Made by a program: the position numbers and the translations under genes. Shown here in pieces: positions 34,177 to 44,999 of a stretch of 64,000 bases of DNA; within the stretch, counting starts at the first letter, position 1; every line of letters begins with the position of its first letter. The stretch lies in NCBI GenBank assembly GCA_017607445.1, contig JAEVHH010000004.1, positions 372,001 to 436,000 on the forward strand. The letters run 5' to 3'. Under the pieces are notes generated by a model. It saw only the letters and a program-made list of their open reading frames with translations, had not been told where the DNA came from and made no database searches. Source of the stretch: Histoplasma ohiense. Its lineage: Eukaryota > Ascomycota > Eurotiomycetes > Onygenales > Ajellomycetaceae.

Positions 34177-34320
34177 TTTTGCAAGTTGTGCTTTGTTTCG
34201 GAAAGGACTGTAGAGGTATCAAGTTCTTCAAAAAAGAGCGTTGGGGACTTAGAGAGGGTGGAAGGAGGATGAAGACTTAAGACTCAACAACGGAGGGTCT
34301 CTGGAAGGATACATTTGCGG

Positions 34321-34328
34321 TATATATA
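34321..34328 (-). promoter_or_regulatory. TATA box of the secreted-protein gene
   Basis: TATATATA about 145 bp upstream of the ATG at 34176, a usual distance for a strongly regulated fungal gene. Confidence 0.55.
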
Positions 34329-37224
34329 GACAATCAAAAAGGGGGTGTTACTCTCCAAGTCCAAGAATGACAACTTCTCTTGCATGCAGGCTAGCTGGAC
34401 ACAACAGTTTTGCCAATAACATTCATCAATATGCTCGCAATATGGCATGTTCCGATGCAGCATTAACATTAGCCCTGGAAGCACTATTGAAAACGCCGTG
34501 TGATCTTCGATGACGTTCCGTCCGTATTATTGGCACACGATAAAGCTTCTCATCATGGATTCAAATGAAGAGGGAATGAGAGCGGTAACCAAGTTGGTCT
34601 TGCACTTCTCTCACACATTAGCTTTGTGACCATTGACAACATGGTCTCCTCCGTTATTGAGAAAATGTATCAGACAAATGAGCATCTAGTATTTTCATGT
34701 CCTATGGTAGCTCAAAGCCGAGCGATTTGCACCGAAATATTCGCCATCCATGGGTATTGATATCCGGATGGGGGTCTGCAGAATCAAGAAATATGGATGT
34801 GGCTATATGGCTTGCCGATCATGATAATACTTAAATTGATATTTCGGAGTCTGGCGAAGTTCACCACTTCAAAAAGGAAAAGAAAAGCAAGAATAAAGTG
34901 AACCTGTCACTCAGGTTTCGTAGTCAGTAAAATAAGCCCAATTCAACTCATGTTAGCTATCAATTGGGTCCATTCAACTTTAGCGTCTGCTGTCAAGTTC
35001 TGGGTTTCGGGGATGACTCCCCATGCTGCAGTATCATATTATCATTTTGCCTTCGTCGAACACCGATGGATAAGTCGCAGGCAAGAAGGAAACGTAAAAT
35101 TAAGGTCAGGCCGATCAAACGCCCTCCGAGGCTCTGACCCCGTTGAGAATGGACTAAACTTGGGCTTCATGTCCAGTGGATTATGCAGCTCAGTTCCCAA
35201 TGGTTGCTTTCACAACTATTGAACCTTGCTAGGGGGGTGGGAACCGGAGAAATGTCAACATCAACAGAGAGGGGGAAAAAGAGAAGAGAAAAAACAAAAA
35301 AAGAAAAACGAGTCTGCCAAAATGCTTCCCCTGGACTAGCCGTTTTTGGGAGTCATTGATACGGCCTTGAATTGTGGGAATTCTCCTTTTGAGCGTGGTG
35401 GTTAAGCACAATTCTTAACTACATGATGCCATGCCAAACAGCGAGATATCATCCCGCCGCAGAAGGGCCTGGAAATTGAGACTCAATCGGCGTAGCTCGG
35501 CATATGTACGGAGTACTGCGTGCAGATTAGTTGCTGTACAGAGGCCGCTGCGAAATTGGCCTCTAGTACTTATTGCCGGTATCAACATTTCAGCATAATT
35601 CTCAGCGCAAGTCAAAACTTTTCGCAGGAGTCTCTGTGCATGGAAATAAACATCCAAATACGGAGTACATGCATCCGCATTGAATATCCACCATTCCACG
35701 GCTTATTTATCTGAATTTTTCATCTGTACGGCTTCATTCCAAGCCGCATTCTCCATTGATGATGTTTTACGCTGAGAAGATTGCTTGTTGACCTCGGAAC
35801 AAGTACCTCGGCACTGGGATGACAAACAGATGGTAAATCTCGTTATTAGTGAAAAGCCTCAAATTATTACTCGTTTTTAGAACGAACTGTCAAACGGCAC
35901 TGCCCTGGGTGGCGAATATATTCGCCAAAGTAAACTCATCGAACGAAGCTCACCGAACTGAGTGATCTTTTCATCGAATTCGCCACTCCTTATCTCAAAT
36001 TCTCTGCTCATCTATTGATTAGAAGTGCGAGAACAACCATAATTCTACAGAATTAGTATTAGATAGAGATGCAAACTAAATAGCAATCTCATGTTTATAT
36101 ATCCGTAAAGCTGTAAGAATCCTCTAATTGTTGAAAAAGATCAGAGCTCTAGCTAGCGATCAAAAACCTACTACTATTCTGCAGATTACCCTCCGTTTGA
36201 TACTACCTGAGAATAGAATCTGCGGACGAAACTTTCTCTCAGCGTGGTAAACACCTCGAGAGACACGCAATAGACGCGCTGGGAACTGACGACTCCAGGT
36301 TTACTGGTCATGATATCACTGACCGATTACTGCGGACACTGCTCAGCAACCAACGCCCCTCTCTCGGTGAGCACTGAGATATTGAGACCCCGCGTTCAAT
36401 CACATTTTAATTGATAATCGAACAGCGCTTGAAACAAGATCTGTTGTCGATAACTAACCAACAAAGCCCGAGTTAAAGTCATGGAGGTGCTTGGCACTTG
36501 GAAGTGGCCAGAAGTGGGGGAATGGGGTTTGTCTTGAAAATGATAGCCCAGAGGGGGGGGACTTGGATGAAGGTTTGAAACCGGTCAAGCAATGGAGGTG
36601 AATAACGATCCAAGTTGCGTCACGACAAGATCGCCCACGGACGATGGTAGCCAAGAGCACGATTTGCTCAAGCGTCGAGCGGAGGATAAGTTTTCCCTTC
36701 GCTTCGTAGTAGAAAGCATGGCAACTCATACCATATATATCACCTTAATAGAGAGGAGAAACCAACGGTTTGCGCAGGCGCTGTATTCCGACACCAATTG
36801 ATGGGACTCTTAAAGTTTACCGATTTCCACTACGTATGGAAGCATATCGTCATGTTTCTTCCCTGTTGGTTGGGAGGACTTTAAGATATACGTGATAATG
36901 GATCTGCTGCTATGAATACTATAAAACAATTCGTTTGATCTGAGTAATTCTTAGGCTGTGATATAAACCCTGACCGTGACTCTAGTGGGGATTTCCTTGT
37001 ATCTATGGTTCATCTATATGCCCATAAACACACTTTCCAAGCAGGATACGAGAGTAGTAACTATTGCAAGGAAAGGGTCTAACAAATAATTGCTAAGTAC
37101 CGGCTAGTGCAGCTTGGGGAGTATTGGGGAGCCAAACGAAAGGATATATAGGAAAAGGAAATATATAAAGAAAATAGAGCAACAGAAAATGTACAGTACA
37201 TGTACAGTACATACATACAACCTG
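34329..37224. other. AT-rich intergenic region, no supported gene
   Basis: Nearly 2.9 kb without a credible frame. It contains two TACGGAGTA motifs (35507 and 35659). Its right end, with TACAGTACAT repeated at 37192 and 37203, lies just past the 3' end of the MFS gene. Confidence 0.5.
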
Positions 37225-38467
37225 CTAGGTAACATAGCGGAACCTAGGATTACGATCACCCATCTCAGAAATTTCTTCCTCCGTCATCCCCTCAATCTTG
37301 TGATCTTCCAAGCCCACAGAGCGCGCTTTGTTGATCCGTTTGTAATGGAACCACATAAACGTATAGATCACCGCCGAAAATCCAGTAAGAGCAAGGGTTA
37401 CCGCATGGCCCTTGATGTAGCGTGGGCCGTCCTTAGTGACGTACAAGAACGGCGTCATGATGCCACTGACATTCCCCATCGTAAGCTGGAGGCCGGTGGC
37501 GAACGTTCTCTTGCCGAACCGCGGGAGATTCGTCGGCAGCCAGGCGAGCGGCAGGCCAACGCAGACATACAGTCCAACCGCGACAAGGAAGCAGCCGAAA
37601 TAATGGACGCCGGAATTGCTGTCTGACATCAGCACCGCATAGCCGATGATAGTAATGATACAAAATGCAACTGTGAAGACCGCCCGACGCTGCATGCGGT
37701 CGCTAAACCAGGCGATAACGAGGTAAGTAATGGCGCCCAAGGCGTAGCAAGGAATAGTCAGCGCCTGGACCTGCGGGGCCGTCCACGTCCCGATACCCTT
37801 GATGATGGTGGGCAGGAATGTGCTATATCCGTACAGCACGGTGTCGACGCCAAACTGACTAAGACACATGAGCCAGATGGTCCAGTCTTTTGCACCCTCT
37901 TTGGCATCCTCGATATGGAACTGCTGCGCCGAGTCGGTCTGGCCAATTTCCGTATTGCGGCAAGCCCGCATGAGGGCTCTCTCTTCCGCGTTGAGATAGT
38001 AGGCAGTGTCCGGATCATCGGCGAGGCCAAACCACGTCGCAACACCGATGAGGACTGAAGGGATGCCCTCGATGATTAGAATCCAGCGCCAGCCCTTTTG
38101 CCCGGCAATTCCGCCCATGAAGCCAATGGCGTAGGCGAGCAACCCACCGCAGGCCCCAGCGAGCGCGGCAGCGCTGAATAGATAACCCACTCGCAGCGCG
38201 ATCTCACGTTTCCCGTAGAACAGTGTCATGTAGGCAACCAGGCCAGGGAATAAGCCAGCTTCCACACATCCTAGGAGGAAGCGGCATACTATCAGACCGG
38301 CGAAATTTTGAACAATTCCCGTCAAGGTAGCAATGATTCCCCACGACACTGCGATGAAGGAAATGTAGCGAGACGCTGTGAATTTTCGGATTACGAGGTT
38401 AGACGGCACTTCTAGAAGCTGGCAAGGTGAATGAATGAGTTAGTTAAGTTTGATGTGGGCGAGGGGC

Positions 38468-38511
<44 letters not shown>

Positions 38512-38965
38512 GCTTTGGGCCGGAGGAAGGGATTTCGGGGAAGCGAACACAGTAAGGTATAAATAAAATCGAGACTGCGATCTGGTATTGATTGCCAGCA
38601 AGACCTAGGTCCGATTCCATATCGTAGAGGCGCGCATTGCCGATATTCACTATTGCACGACGACCGTCAGTGGTGCTTTTATAGTAGTTATACATACATC
38701 GATGTGGCGCAAACGCGTTAGGAAATTTACCTCGATCCAAAAAGCTAAAGAGATACAGCAGGACCAAGAAAGGCACAATATGACAGTCCACCTTCCTCAC
38801 CAGGGCCTTTACTTGGACAGGATCAATCTCAACCGCCTCATTGTCAGATGCATCCTTTTTCGAGGTTGACGATGGCGGTGGGCTAATCGCTTTTTCGTCC
38901 ATATCGAACGGCTTTGCACCCCAAGTTTTCATTAGATACTGGGCAATCTGCAGGAGAGTTGACAC
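37225..38965 (-). CDS. MFS transporter, anion:cation symporter (Dal5/allantoate permease-like) family
   Basis: Three exons on the minus strand: 38965-38731, 38649-38549 and 38418-37225, about 509 residues. The first join recreates the family signature FLDRVNIGNARLYDME; the second gives FIPYCLLEVPSNLVIRKF. Around twelve membrane helices follow, with a central loop (GLADDPDTAYYLNAEERALM) typical of ACS transporters and a cytoplasmic tail ending GDRNPRFRYVT. The family imports organic anions such as allantoate, nicotinate or other carboxylates with protons across the plasma membrane; the substrate cannot be read from sequence. The start could instead be the ATG at 38932 (MKTWGAKPF), and a CTGCAG just before IAQYLM could be a splice acceptor, so the first 11 residues are unsure. 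Intron 2 uses a GTTCGC donor and contains a 34-nt poly-T (plus strand). Confidence 0.9.
38471..38504. repeat. Poly-T tract (34 nt) inside an MFS intron
   Basis: It lies within the second intron of the minus-strand transporter gene, so the transcript carries poly-A there. Probably neutral. Confidence 0.85.
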
Positions 38966-39586
38966 AAAGGAGCAGATCAGATCATTGAGGGATGGCAGAC
39001 GAGGGAGGGCGGAGAATGATAAAAGGATGGGAGATACGGGGGAGATGGCTGCTCATAAAAGCGAAGTTGCCCGGATGGAGCACCCTCAGAGCAACCTTCG
39101 CCTGAGCTGCAAGGAGACCGCGCTTGATCGACGACACATGTAGGCTGGGGAAAACGGTGCACCACGCTTACGCTTACGCTTACGATGATCCAAGTGAACG
39201 GGCGCTGGGCTTGGAATCTAATCTACGGAGGAGAGATGTATGGATGATGAAAGGTGGAGGTTTATCCGACGGGGTCGTTGTGGAGAACCATGGGAACCCC
39301 ATTTTCTTCTGTCTGTGCCCTCGGCCCTCGACAGCGAGTGAGGCAGCAAGGAAGAGGAGGAAGAGGACTCAGCATCACCGATCCTCAGAGCATACATAGA
39401 TTTCGCAGGGAATGGCTTCCACCAGTTCGTGAATTTTGAGCCTTCATCGTTTCTATCTCCTGCGCACACGTTGATTGTCTGTCAGCCTTGGGGTCGGCAG
39501 GAGTGGGGTAAACTCTCCAAGATATCCCCCAATTCTCGCGGGCTCCTTTCGGCTCCACTCGCAACGGGATATCTATCTACGGAGTA
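38966..39586. other. Intergenic DNA between MFS gene and transposon
   Basis: Upstream region of the MFS gene. No credible frame. A short repeat of CTTACG occurs at about 39168-39185. The last bases form the TACGGAGTA motif into which the transposon is inserted. Confidence 0.5.
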
Positions 39587-39614
39587 CGGAGGTCGGTTTC
39601 AAAAGTTTCGTTCA
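39587..39614 (+). repeat. Left terminal inverted repeat of the Tc1-type element
   Basis: 28 bp, identical to the reverse complement of 41109-41136. Confidence 0.93.
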
Positions 39615-39755
39615 GCCAAGCTACTATCTACGCCACAGATATACTAGTTGAAATATCATAGATACCACTAATGAGAAGCAATTACCCCTCATTTTAAATA
39701 GCAGATAATCCCTCAGAGATTGATGAATCAAATTTATCTTCTCTTTTATTTCAAT

Positions 39756-41027
39756 ATGGCTCCCAATACAGATATCTCAACCCGTGCTGTGATAGTGGCT
39801 CTGAAGTCTTTTGGTGGTAAAACTACAAAAGAAATCAGCAATTTCACTCAGCTACCTATTCAAACCATCAATCGTATCTATAGAACTGCTCAAGATCATG
39901 GCTTTAATCCAGATCTTCCCTATCTTTATATCTGTGATGACTGGTTAAAAGATGCTCCTCGCTCTGGACGACCCACAAAACAACAGTCAGCCCAAGAACA
40001 TATCCTCGCCAAGGTACACCGTGATCGATATGGGAGAGAGAAATCCTGTGCTGATATAGCAGGTGAACTCAGTCAGGAGGGAATTGATATATCTCCAACA
40101 ACAATATGGCAGATTCTGAAGAAAGCTGGCTTTCATAAGACCAAGCCAACACGAAAACCAGGTCTTACTGCAAGAATGAGATTGGAAAGATTGCAGTGGT
40201 GTCTTGAACGTGAGCATTGGACCTTAGAGGACTGGAAGAATGTGATATGGTCTGATGAGACATCTGTTATCCTTCTACATCGCCGTGGTGGTTATAGAAT
40301 TTGGCGAACACCTATCAAGAGATTTAATCGAAGCTGTATTTGTGAACAATGGAAAGGATCAACTGAGTTCATGTTTTGGGCCTGTTTTTCATATGATATG
40401 AAAGGGCCCTGCCACTGCTGGGGACCTGAAACTGCTGCAGAACGAAAACAGTCAGAAGCCAATATTGAAGCTATGAATATAGAGATGGAACCAATCATGA
40501 AGGAACAGTGGGAGTTGAATACTGGTACTGCAAGAATGAGTCTTCATCAACTCCCAGGTGTCAAACCTACCTGGCAATGGATACAGAAGAATGGCAAGCT
40601 GACTTGTGGGCAAGGCAAGGGGATTGACTGGTATCGATATCAGTTAAAAATTCTTATACCAAAGCTACTATCCTTTGCAAAGGAGTGTAGCAAAACACGT
40701 CCGAATACTGTTGTACAAGAGGATAAAGCACCAGCTCACAACCACTATATTCAGCAGCATGTCTATAAAGCTCATGACATTCAACAGCTTCTCTGGTGTG
40801 GAAACTCACCAGATTTGAATGCAATTGAAGCTGCCTGGCCCTGGATGAAGAGAAAAACAACACAGAAGGGTGCTCCAAAATCCCGAGCAGAGGCTGTTAA
40901 GATATGGGAGGAGACATGGAAGGAGCTGCCACAGTCAAATATACAGGCATGGATTGAACGGATTCCAGTGCATGTTAAGAAGATAATTGAGCTTGAGGGT
41001 GGTAATGAATATCGAGAAGGTAGATGA
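39756..41027 (+). CDS. Tc1/mariner-type transposase (DD34E)
   Basis: The frame is open from 39720; I start at the second candidate, ATG 39756, because MAPNTDISTRAVIVALKS matches how related fungal transposases begin. That gives 423 residues. Residues about 5-130 carry two helix-turn-helix units (TKEISNFTQLPIQTINRIYR; SPTTIWQILKKAGFHKTK), linked by APRSGRPTKQQ, which resembles the GRPR-type hook. The catalytic residues are D167 (IWSDET), D323 (VVQEDKAPAHNHY) and E358 (NSPDLNAIEAAWPWMK). The last two are separated by 34 residues, the Tc1 DD34E spacing. D167 to D323 is unusually long, so an insertion sits between them (about 215-300). It cuts and pastes the element by binding the terminal repeats. 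No stop or frameshift is present, so it is probably functional. Confidence 0.92.
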   Translation: MAPNTDISTRAVIVALKSFGGKTTKEISNFTQLPIQTINRIYRTAQDHGFNPDLPYLYICDDWLKDAPRSGRPTKQQSAQEHILAKVHRDRYGREKSCADIAGELSQEGIDISPTTIWQILKKAGFHKTKPTRKPGLTARMRLERLQWCLEREHWTLEDWKNVIWSDETSVILLHRRGGYRIWRTPIKRFNRSCICEQWKGSTEFMFWACFSYDMKGPCHCWGPETAAERKQSEANIEAMNIEMEPIMKEQWELNTGTARMSLHQLPGVKPTWQWIQKNGKLTCGQGKGIDWYRYQLKILIPKLLSFAKECSKTRPNTVVQEDKAPAHNHYIQQHVYKAHDIQQLLWCGNSPDLNAIEAAWPWMKRKTTQKGAPKSRAEAVKIWEETWKELPQSNIQAWIERIPVHVKKIIELEGGNEYREGR

Positions 41028-41108
41028 AAGCAGAAGAAATAATGAGAGGGAATTTACATGTAAAACCTAGTATAAATTCCTAGTGGCAGTTGTGGCGTTT
41101 TTAGTGCT

Positions 41109-41136
41109 TGAACGAAACTTTTGAAACCGACCTCCG
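41109..41136 (-). repeat. Right terminal inverted repeat of the Tc1-type element
   Basis: 28 bp, perfect inverse of the left end; followed by the TA duplication. Confidence 0.93.
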
Positions 41137-41138
41137 TA

Positions 41139-42049
41139 CTTGGCTGCTCAAGTTGCCCAAGTTGCCCGCGTTAGGGCCAGAGAGTGCGGGGAAGAAGAGC
41201 TAACTAAGGAGCTACTTAACGAACAAAGGCGCTTCCGTGCCAGTTGAAGCATGGCAGAGCTCTTCTCTTCCGGAGCCACAGCTTTGCTGAGCCAGCTCAT
41301 CGGGACATGAAGATGCAGGAGGTCCGCACACCAATGGGCTGTTTGATGAGATTGACATAGAGCTCAAAGTTTCAGCCCTAACTCAAGACTTGATATCAAG
41401 TTGACATTGTCCTTTTGTGCTTTTTTCTCTGATATTTTCCATGTTCGTAATACTAATGCACTCCTTTCATTTTCGCACATCATTTCGGCAATGTTGGATA
41501 CCTGGCAAATTGGGGCTATGGGGCCTGGCGAACCCCGGTTCTGGCTGAAGCCACAACATGCCATTTGGGCTGCCGCGAGCTGCCAGGCGGAGGGATCTGT
41601 TTAGCTTGTCCTAACCTCCCATCCTCCATCCTTGGCCTTCCTCCGCCTCCTCCCACTCTTGAGCGCAAGTCTGGTTACCCACTTTTGCGAACCCTTAATT
41701 GCTCTTGGCTGTAAAGAGGAAAGTCTGGAGGTTGTCATAGAAGGGTTAATCGAGCGAATGTGGGTGCTGGATTGTGATGGTTTCTTCGTCTTTCGACCCT
41801 GGACGCCGGTTATCATTGGTCCCAATTCGTTGAGCAGCACTGCTCATGAAGGTAGAGGACATTGAGCATTGAACATTGAACATTGAACATTGAACATTGA
41901 GCATTGAACAGCTCAATTTATTACACGTTTCAATTCTATAAACGCACAAGTTGATTTCGTACAAAGCATCTTGGTTTCCCTTTAGCCAAATCTAAAATGG
42001 CACCGTGGACTCCCTGCATCTATCCATACTCCCCAATCAACCAATAATG
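41139..42049. other. Intergenic DNA
   Basis: No credible gene. Contains the CATTGAA tandem repeat described separately and probably the 3' flank of the acyl-CoA dehydrogenase pseudogene. Confidence 0.5.
41859..41910. repeat. CATTGAA/CATTGAG heptamer tandem repeat
   Basis: About seven copies of a 7-bp unit (CATTGA followed by A or G). It is direct and has no spacer, so it is a minisatellite, not a CRISPR array. Confidence 0.85.
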
Positions 42050-43304
42050 TCAGTACGACTTCGGCAGTCTAAGCACTCTCTCACCAATATAACTGCAAAT
42101 CATCTCGCGACTAGCAGGGGCAATGCGCGGAATAAAAGCTTCCCTCAAATATCTCTCGACGTGATACTCCCTCGCGTATCCCATCCCGCCATGGCTCATC
42201 ACTGCTCTCTCACACGCCCTAAATGCTGCTTCGGCAGCGAGGTATTTGGCCGCATTTGCGTATTCCCCCGACATGTAGCCCGCATCATACATCCTGGTCG
42301 CCTGATAGACCATCAACCGCGCAGCTTCCAGGTTCATCCACGAGTCAGTGAGCGGGTGTTGAATGCCCTGGTTTTGCCCAATCGGTCTCCCGAACACCTG
42401 TCGCTCGTTTGCGTATTTTGCCGCGCGTCGCAGCGCCGCGTAGCCTAGCCCTAGATCCTCCGCTGCAATCAAGATGCGCTCCGCATTCATGCCGTAGATT
42501 ATCATTTTGAACCCGTTATTCTCCTCGCCTATCATATCTGCCGCGGGGACCTTCCAATTTTCGAAGAAGAGGGTATTGCTGTCGACCGCCGCACGGCCCA
42601 TCTTAGGGATCTCGGACACATCTACCTGCGACCGATCGAGTTCCGTGTAGAAGAACGAGAGGCCCTGTGATGGTTTTGTAACTTTGTCCAATTGAGTCGT
42701 CCGGGCGAGAATTAGATCTTTTCCGCGTGCTGGGCCGCGGATATCCAGATCTTCGAGCCCTTGAGGATATAGTGTTCACCGTTTCGCGTAGCCATTGACC
42801 ACAATTTCAGAGTGTCAAGCCCCGTATTTGGCTCCGTAAGCCAAGGCAGGCGCGCTCCCGGCCTTGGACCAGCGGTATCAGGAACCGTCGCTTTTGTTCC
42901 GCATTGCCAAACTTCACAACCGGTTCCAGGCCAAAAATATTCATATGCACAGATGATGCGCCGGCCATGCCAGCCCCAGACTCGGATATGGTCTGCATCA
43001 TTACCGCGGCTTCTGAAATGCCCAATTGAGACCCGCCATATTCTGTGGGAATGCAGATGCCCAGCCAGCCATCTTTGGCCAGCGCAGCTTGGAAATCGAG
43101 GGGATATCTCTTCGATTCCTCAGCATTCAGCCAGTACTCATCAGGGAATTTCGAGCATATTTTAGCTATCGATTCACGGATTGTGCGTTGTGGCTCGGTC
43201 CAATCAGGGTCATGAGGTTGCAGGTACTCTGTTGCTCTGGCATGGAGTGATTTATGGCCGACACGCGGCGATAGAAATGGATGTATGTATTTCGGGCGGC
43301 GCAT
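42050..43304 (-). pseudogene. Acyl-CoA dehydrogenase gene with two frameshifts
   Basis: The minus strand encodes a whole fungal acyl-CoA dehydrogenase in three frames. Frame one, 43304 to about 42843: PDWTEPQRTIRESIAKICSK, then LAKDGWLGICIPTEYGGSQL and the middle-domain start QKRRFLIPLVQGRERACL. After a shift near 42840, frame two reads LTEPNTGLDTLKLWSMATRN and GEHYILKGSKIWISAAQHAE, the FAD-binding beta domain. A second shift near 42720 (a four-A run) leads to frame three: LILARTTQLDKVTKPSQGLS to the C-terminus SYIGERVLRLPKSY, stop at 42050. The C-terminal domain keeps SHGGMGYAREYHVERYLREA. All parts of a protein of about 420 residues are present and well conserved, so breakage is recent or due to sequence errors. 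As written it cannot make the enzyme. It lies head to head with a CoA-transferase stump, a usual partner in acyl-CoA catabolism. Confidence 0.88.
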
Positions 43305-43614
43305 ACACTTCCCTGGGATCTGGCCAAATTAGTTAATGAGATATTAACGCAGGTAGGTAAAACGGGTTCTCTGACCAGCTTGTGTCGGATTGCATGTAGG
43401 GCGAAAAGCCATCGTGGGAGAAGAGAGTAGACGTAAAGATTGGAAGTGTCTATTTGACAGAACGGCGGTGTTTACCACTCACTACTTTATCCCTGTAAAG
43501 CAAATTTATCAACTTGCGCTCGGCTGCACACCTCATGTGCAGTACCTTTTCAATGCCGAGTAGGCATCGGCCCAGTTTGGCGTGGGATCGATGCTCGGCC
43601 GGGAGCCGAACGCG

Positions 43615-43951
43615 GGGCCGGCCCAATTAACAACTTAGAGAAGGCATTTATTTACCCATACCCAAGTTCAAGGTAGAGACATGGTCCAATCTATAGATTT
43701 CGATGCTGCGGTTGGCGGCCGTTTCAAGGTCACAGGTAAATGTATTCCCCCAAGGTTAATCACCCGTCCCAAGCTTGATATTAATCTATCAAATGGCATA
43801 TGAAATAGGGTTCCCTGTTAAATTTAGCAACACCGCAGCCTCAATTTGGAACAGGCCCCCTCTTCTGGGAGAGCATACAGATGATGTGCTTCGAGGACTT
43901 GGTTTTTCGAACGAAGAGTTGGCTGACCTGCGACGCGAGAAGGAGATATAA
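43615..43951 (+). pseudogene. C-terminal stump of a CaiB/BaiF (family III) CoA-transferase
   Basis: The sequence from 43681 reads MVQSIDFDAAVGGRFKVTG, then a 73-nt intron (43736-43808, GTAAAT..AATAG), then FPVKFSNTAASIWNRPPLLG and EHTDDVLRGLGFSNEELADL, ending REKEI at 43951. This is the usual C-terminus of formyl-CoA-transferase-type proteins (the PPLLGxHTxxVL motif). Just upstream, GPINNLEKAF and THTQVQGRD fit the same family but lie in different frames (43619-43680), so there is a frameshift near a T run at about 43650. Nothing recognisable of the N-terminal 300 residues is present upstream. The family moves CoA between organic acids; this piece cannot. It is arranged divergently with the acyl-CoA dehydrogenase pseudogene. 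Confidence 0.8.
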
Positions 43952-44070
43952 AAAACAATGTAGTGAGTGATAAACTGCCCATGCCACATATCGTCCGCAA
44001 CCATATTACATAGACTCGATGTTTTTTGTAATGCTAGATACAGCTCTAACATGAAACCACTTACTTCATA

Positions 44071-44603
44071 GAACGAAAAAAAATCATCATTGATTCTGGT
44101 TTTAGCAAAGGCGCTTGGCAAACACCACAGTATGTTAGGACGGTTGCCTCCAACAAAACCCCACGATTAAGACAAAGAGGCCGAAATCTTCTTGAAAAGA
44201 AAGAAAGAAACAATAAACATGCTGCTATTGTGGATGACAGTGATTCATTTTTATGGCGTATATCAGCTGCAGTCTTCGCTTATAGTCGCCCATTTGCCCT
44301 GCCCTTCTTTGAAAAATGGACAATCGACAGCGGAGATAGAACAGAATACGAAATATCAACCCTCCTGAAACAACTGTTCCTCACGGAGTTCAAAACAGAT
44401 ACGTATCTTGATGGTAAAAGTATACAGTTTCCAATGACTTTGACCTGATGTGGTTCTATAAATTGGATTCGAAGGAGAGTAGAGCGCGCGGCTATCGTTA
44501 TTGTTGTTCCAAAATTTTGCATGCCGTCCTCGAATATGCGGATCCGGCGTTAAGTGCCATCGATTCTATTCCAGCAAATATGAGATTCCAGGAGACGATG
44601 TAA
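44071..44603 (+). pseudogene. Unidentified broken gene remnant
   Basis: After a good acceptor (TTCATAG at about 44070) an open frame of about 125 codons reads KGAWQTPQYVRTVASNKTPR, RLRQRGRNLLEKKERNNKHA and AAVFAYSRPFALPFFEKWTI, stopping at 44448. From about 44420 a second frame continues naturally: NDFDLMWFYKLDSKESRARG, YRYCCSKILHAVLEYADPAL, SAIDSIPANMRFQETM, stop at 44603. Together they look like the C-terminal 180 residues of one protein with one frameshift in 44415-44448. I do not recognise the family. It may be part of the same decayed block as the two catabolic genes to its left. Confidence 0.45.
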
Positions 44604-44710
44604 TGTGTTCGACGTTTTCCGTTTTCATGTCGAAAAATCAAGAAAGGGGGAAGTCACATGATCTTCTCCGACGTCTCCTTCCCCTGAGATCGCTGCCGCG
44701 CCGAGGATGG

Positions 44711-44742
<32 letters not shown>
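44711..44742. repeat. (CAA)n microsatellite
   Basis: About ten CAA/ACA units, 260 bp upstream of the DUF1275 gene start and possibly in its promoter. Confidence 0.85.
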
Positions 44743-44999
44743 TTCACGATAGTAGAAATGGCGAATAAGGTACGCCCAGTCGACATCGCCACGGCAATGA
44801 TCGTTCCGTGCTGTGATCAAATCGGACTCCCCACATCTCATCCCGATCAATAGCACGGGCAAACGCGCTTGAGTCAAAGCAGAATCCTATAGCCAGCTGC
44901 TTGTTTCTTATCAAGTAAATTGTTTTGAAATTGCTTCCTCTGTTCCCTGGCTGTTCAGGAGAAACGCTCTGTACGACAAATCAAACCATACGCATCACA

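Larger units (their letters stand above)
39585..41138 (+). mobile_element. Complete Tc1/mariner-type DNA transposon
   Basis: A 1550-bp element (39587-41136) flanked by TA at 39585-39586 and 41137-41138, the expected target-site duplication. Both ends carry a perfect 28-bp inverted repeat starting CGGAGGTCGGTTTCAAAAG (39587-39614 and, inverted, 41109-41136). A further conserved ACGCCACA occurs inside both ends. It holds one uninterrupted transposase gene. The absence of stops and the perfect repeats suggest recent activity or recent arrival, in contrast to the decayed genes nearby. Confidence 0.93.

Noticed and set aside
41859..41910. CRISPR-like array of heptamers
   Set aside because: Units are 7 bp with no spacers, and the genome is eukaryotic; it is a minisatellite.
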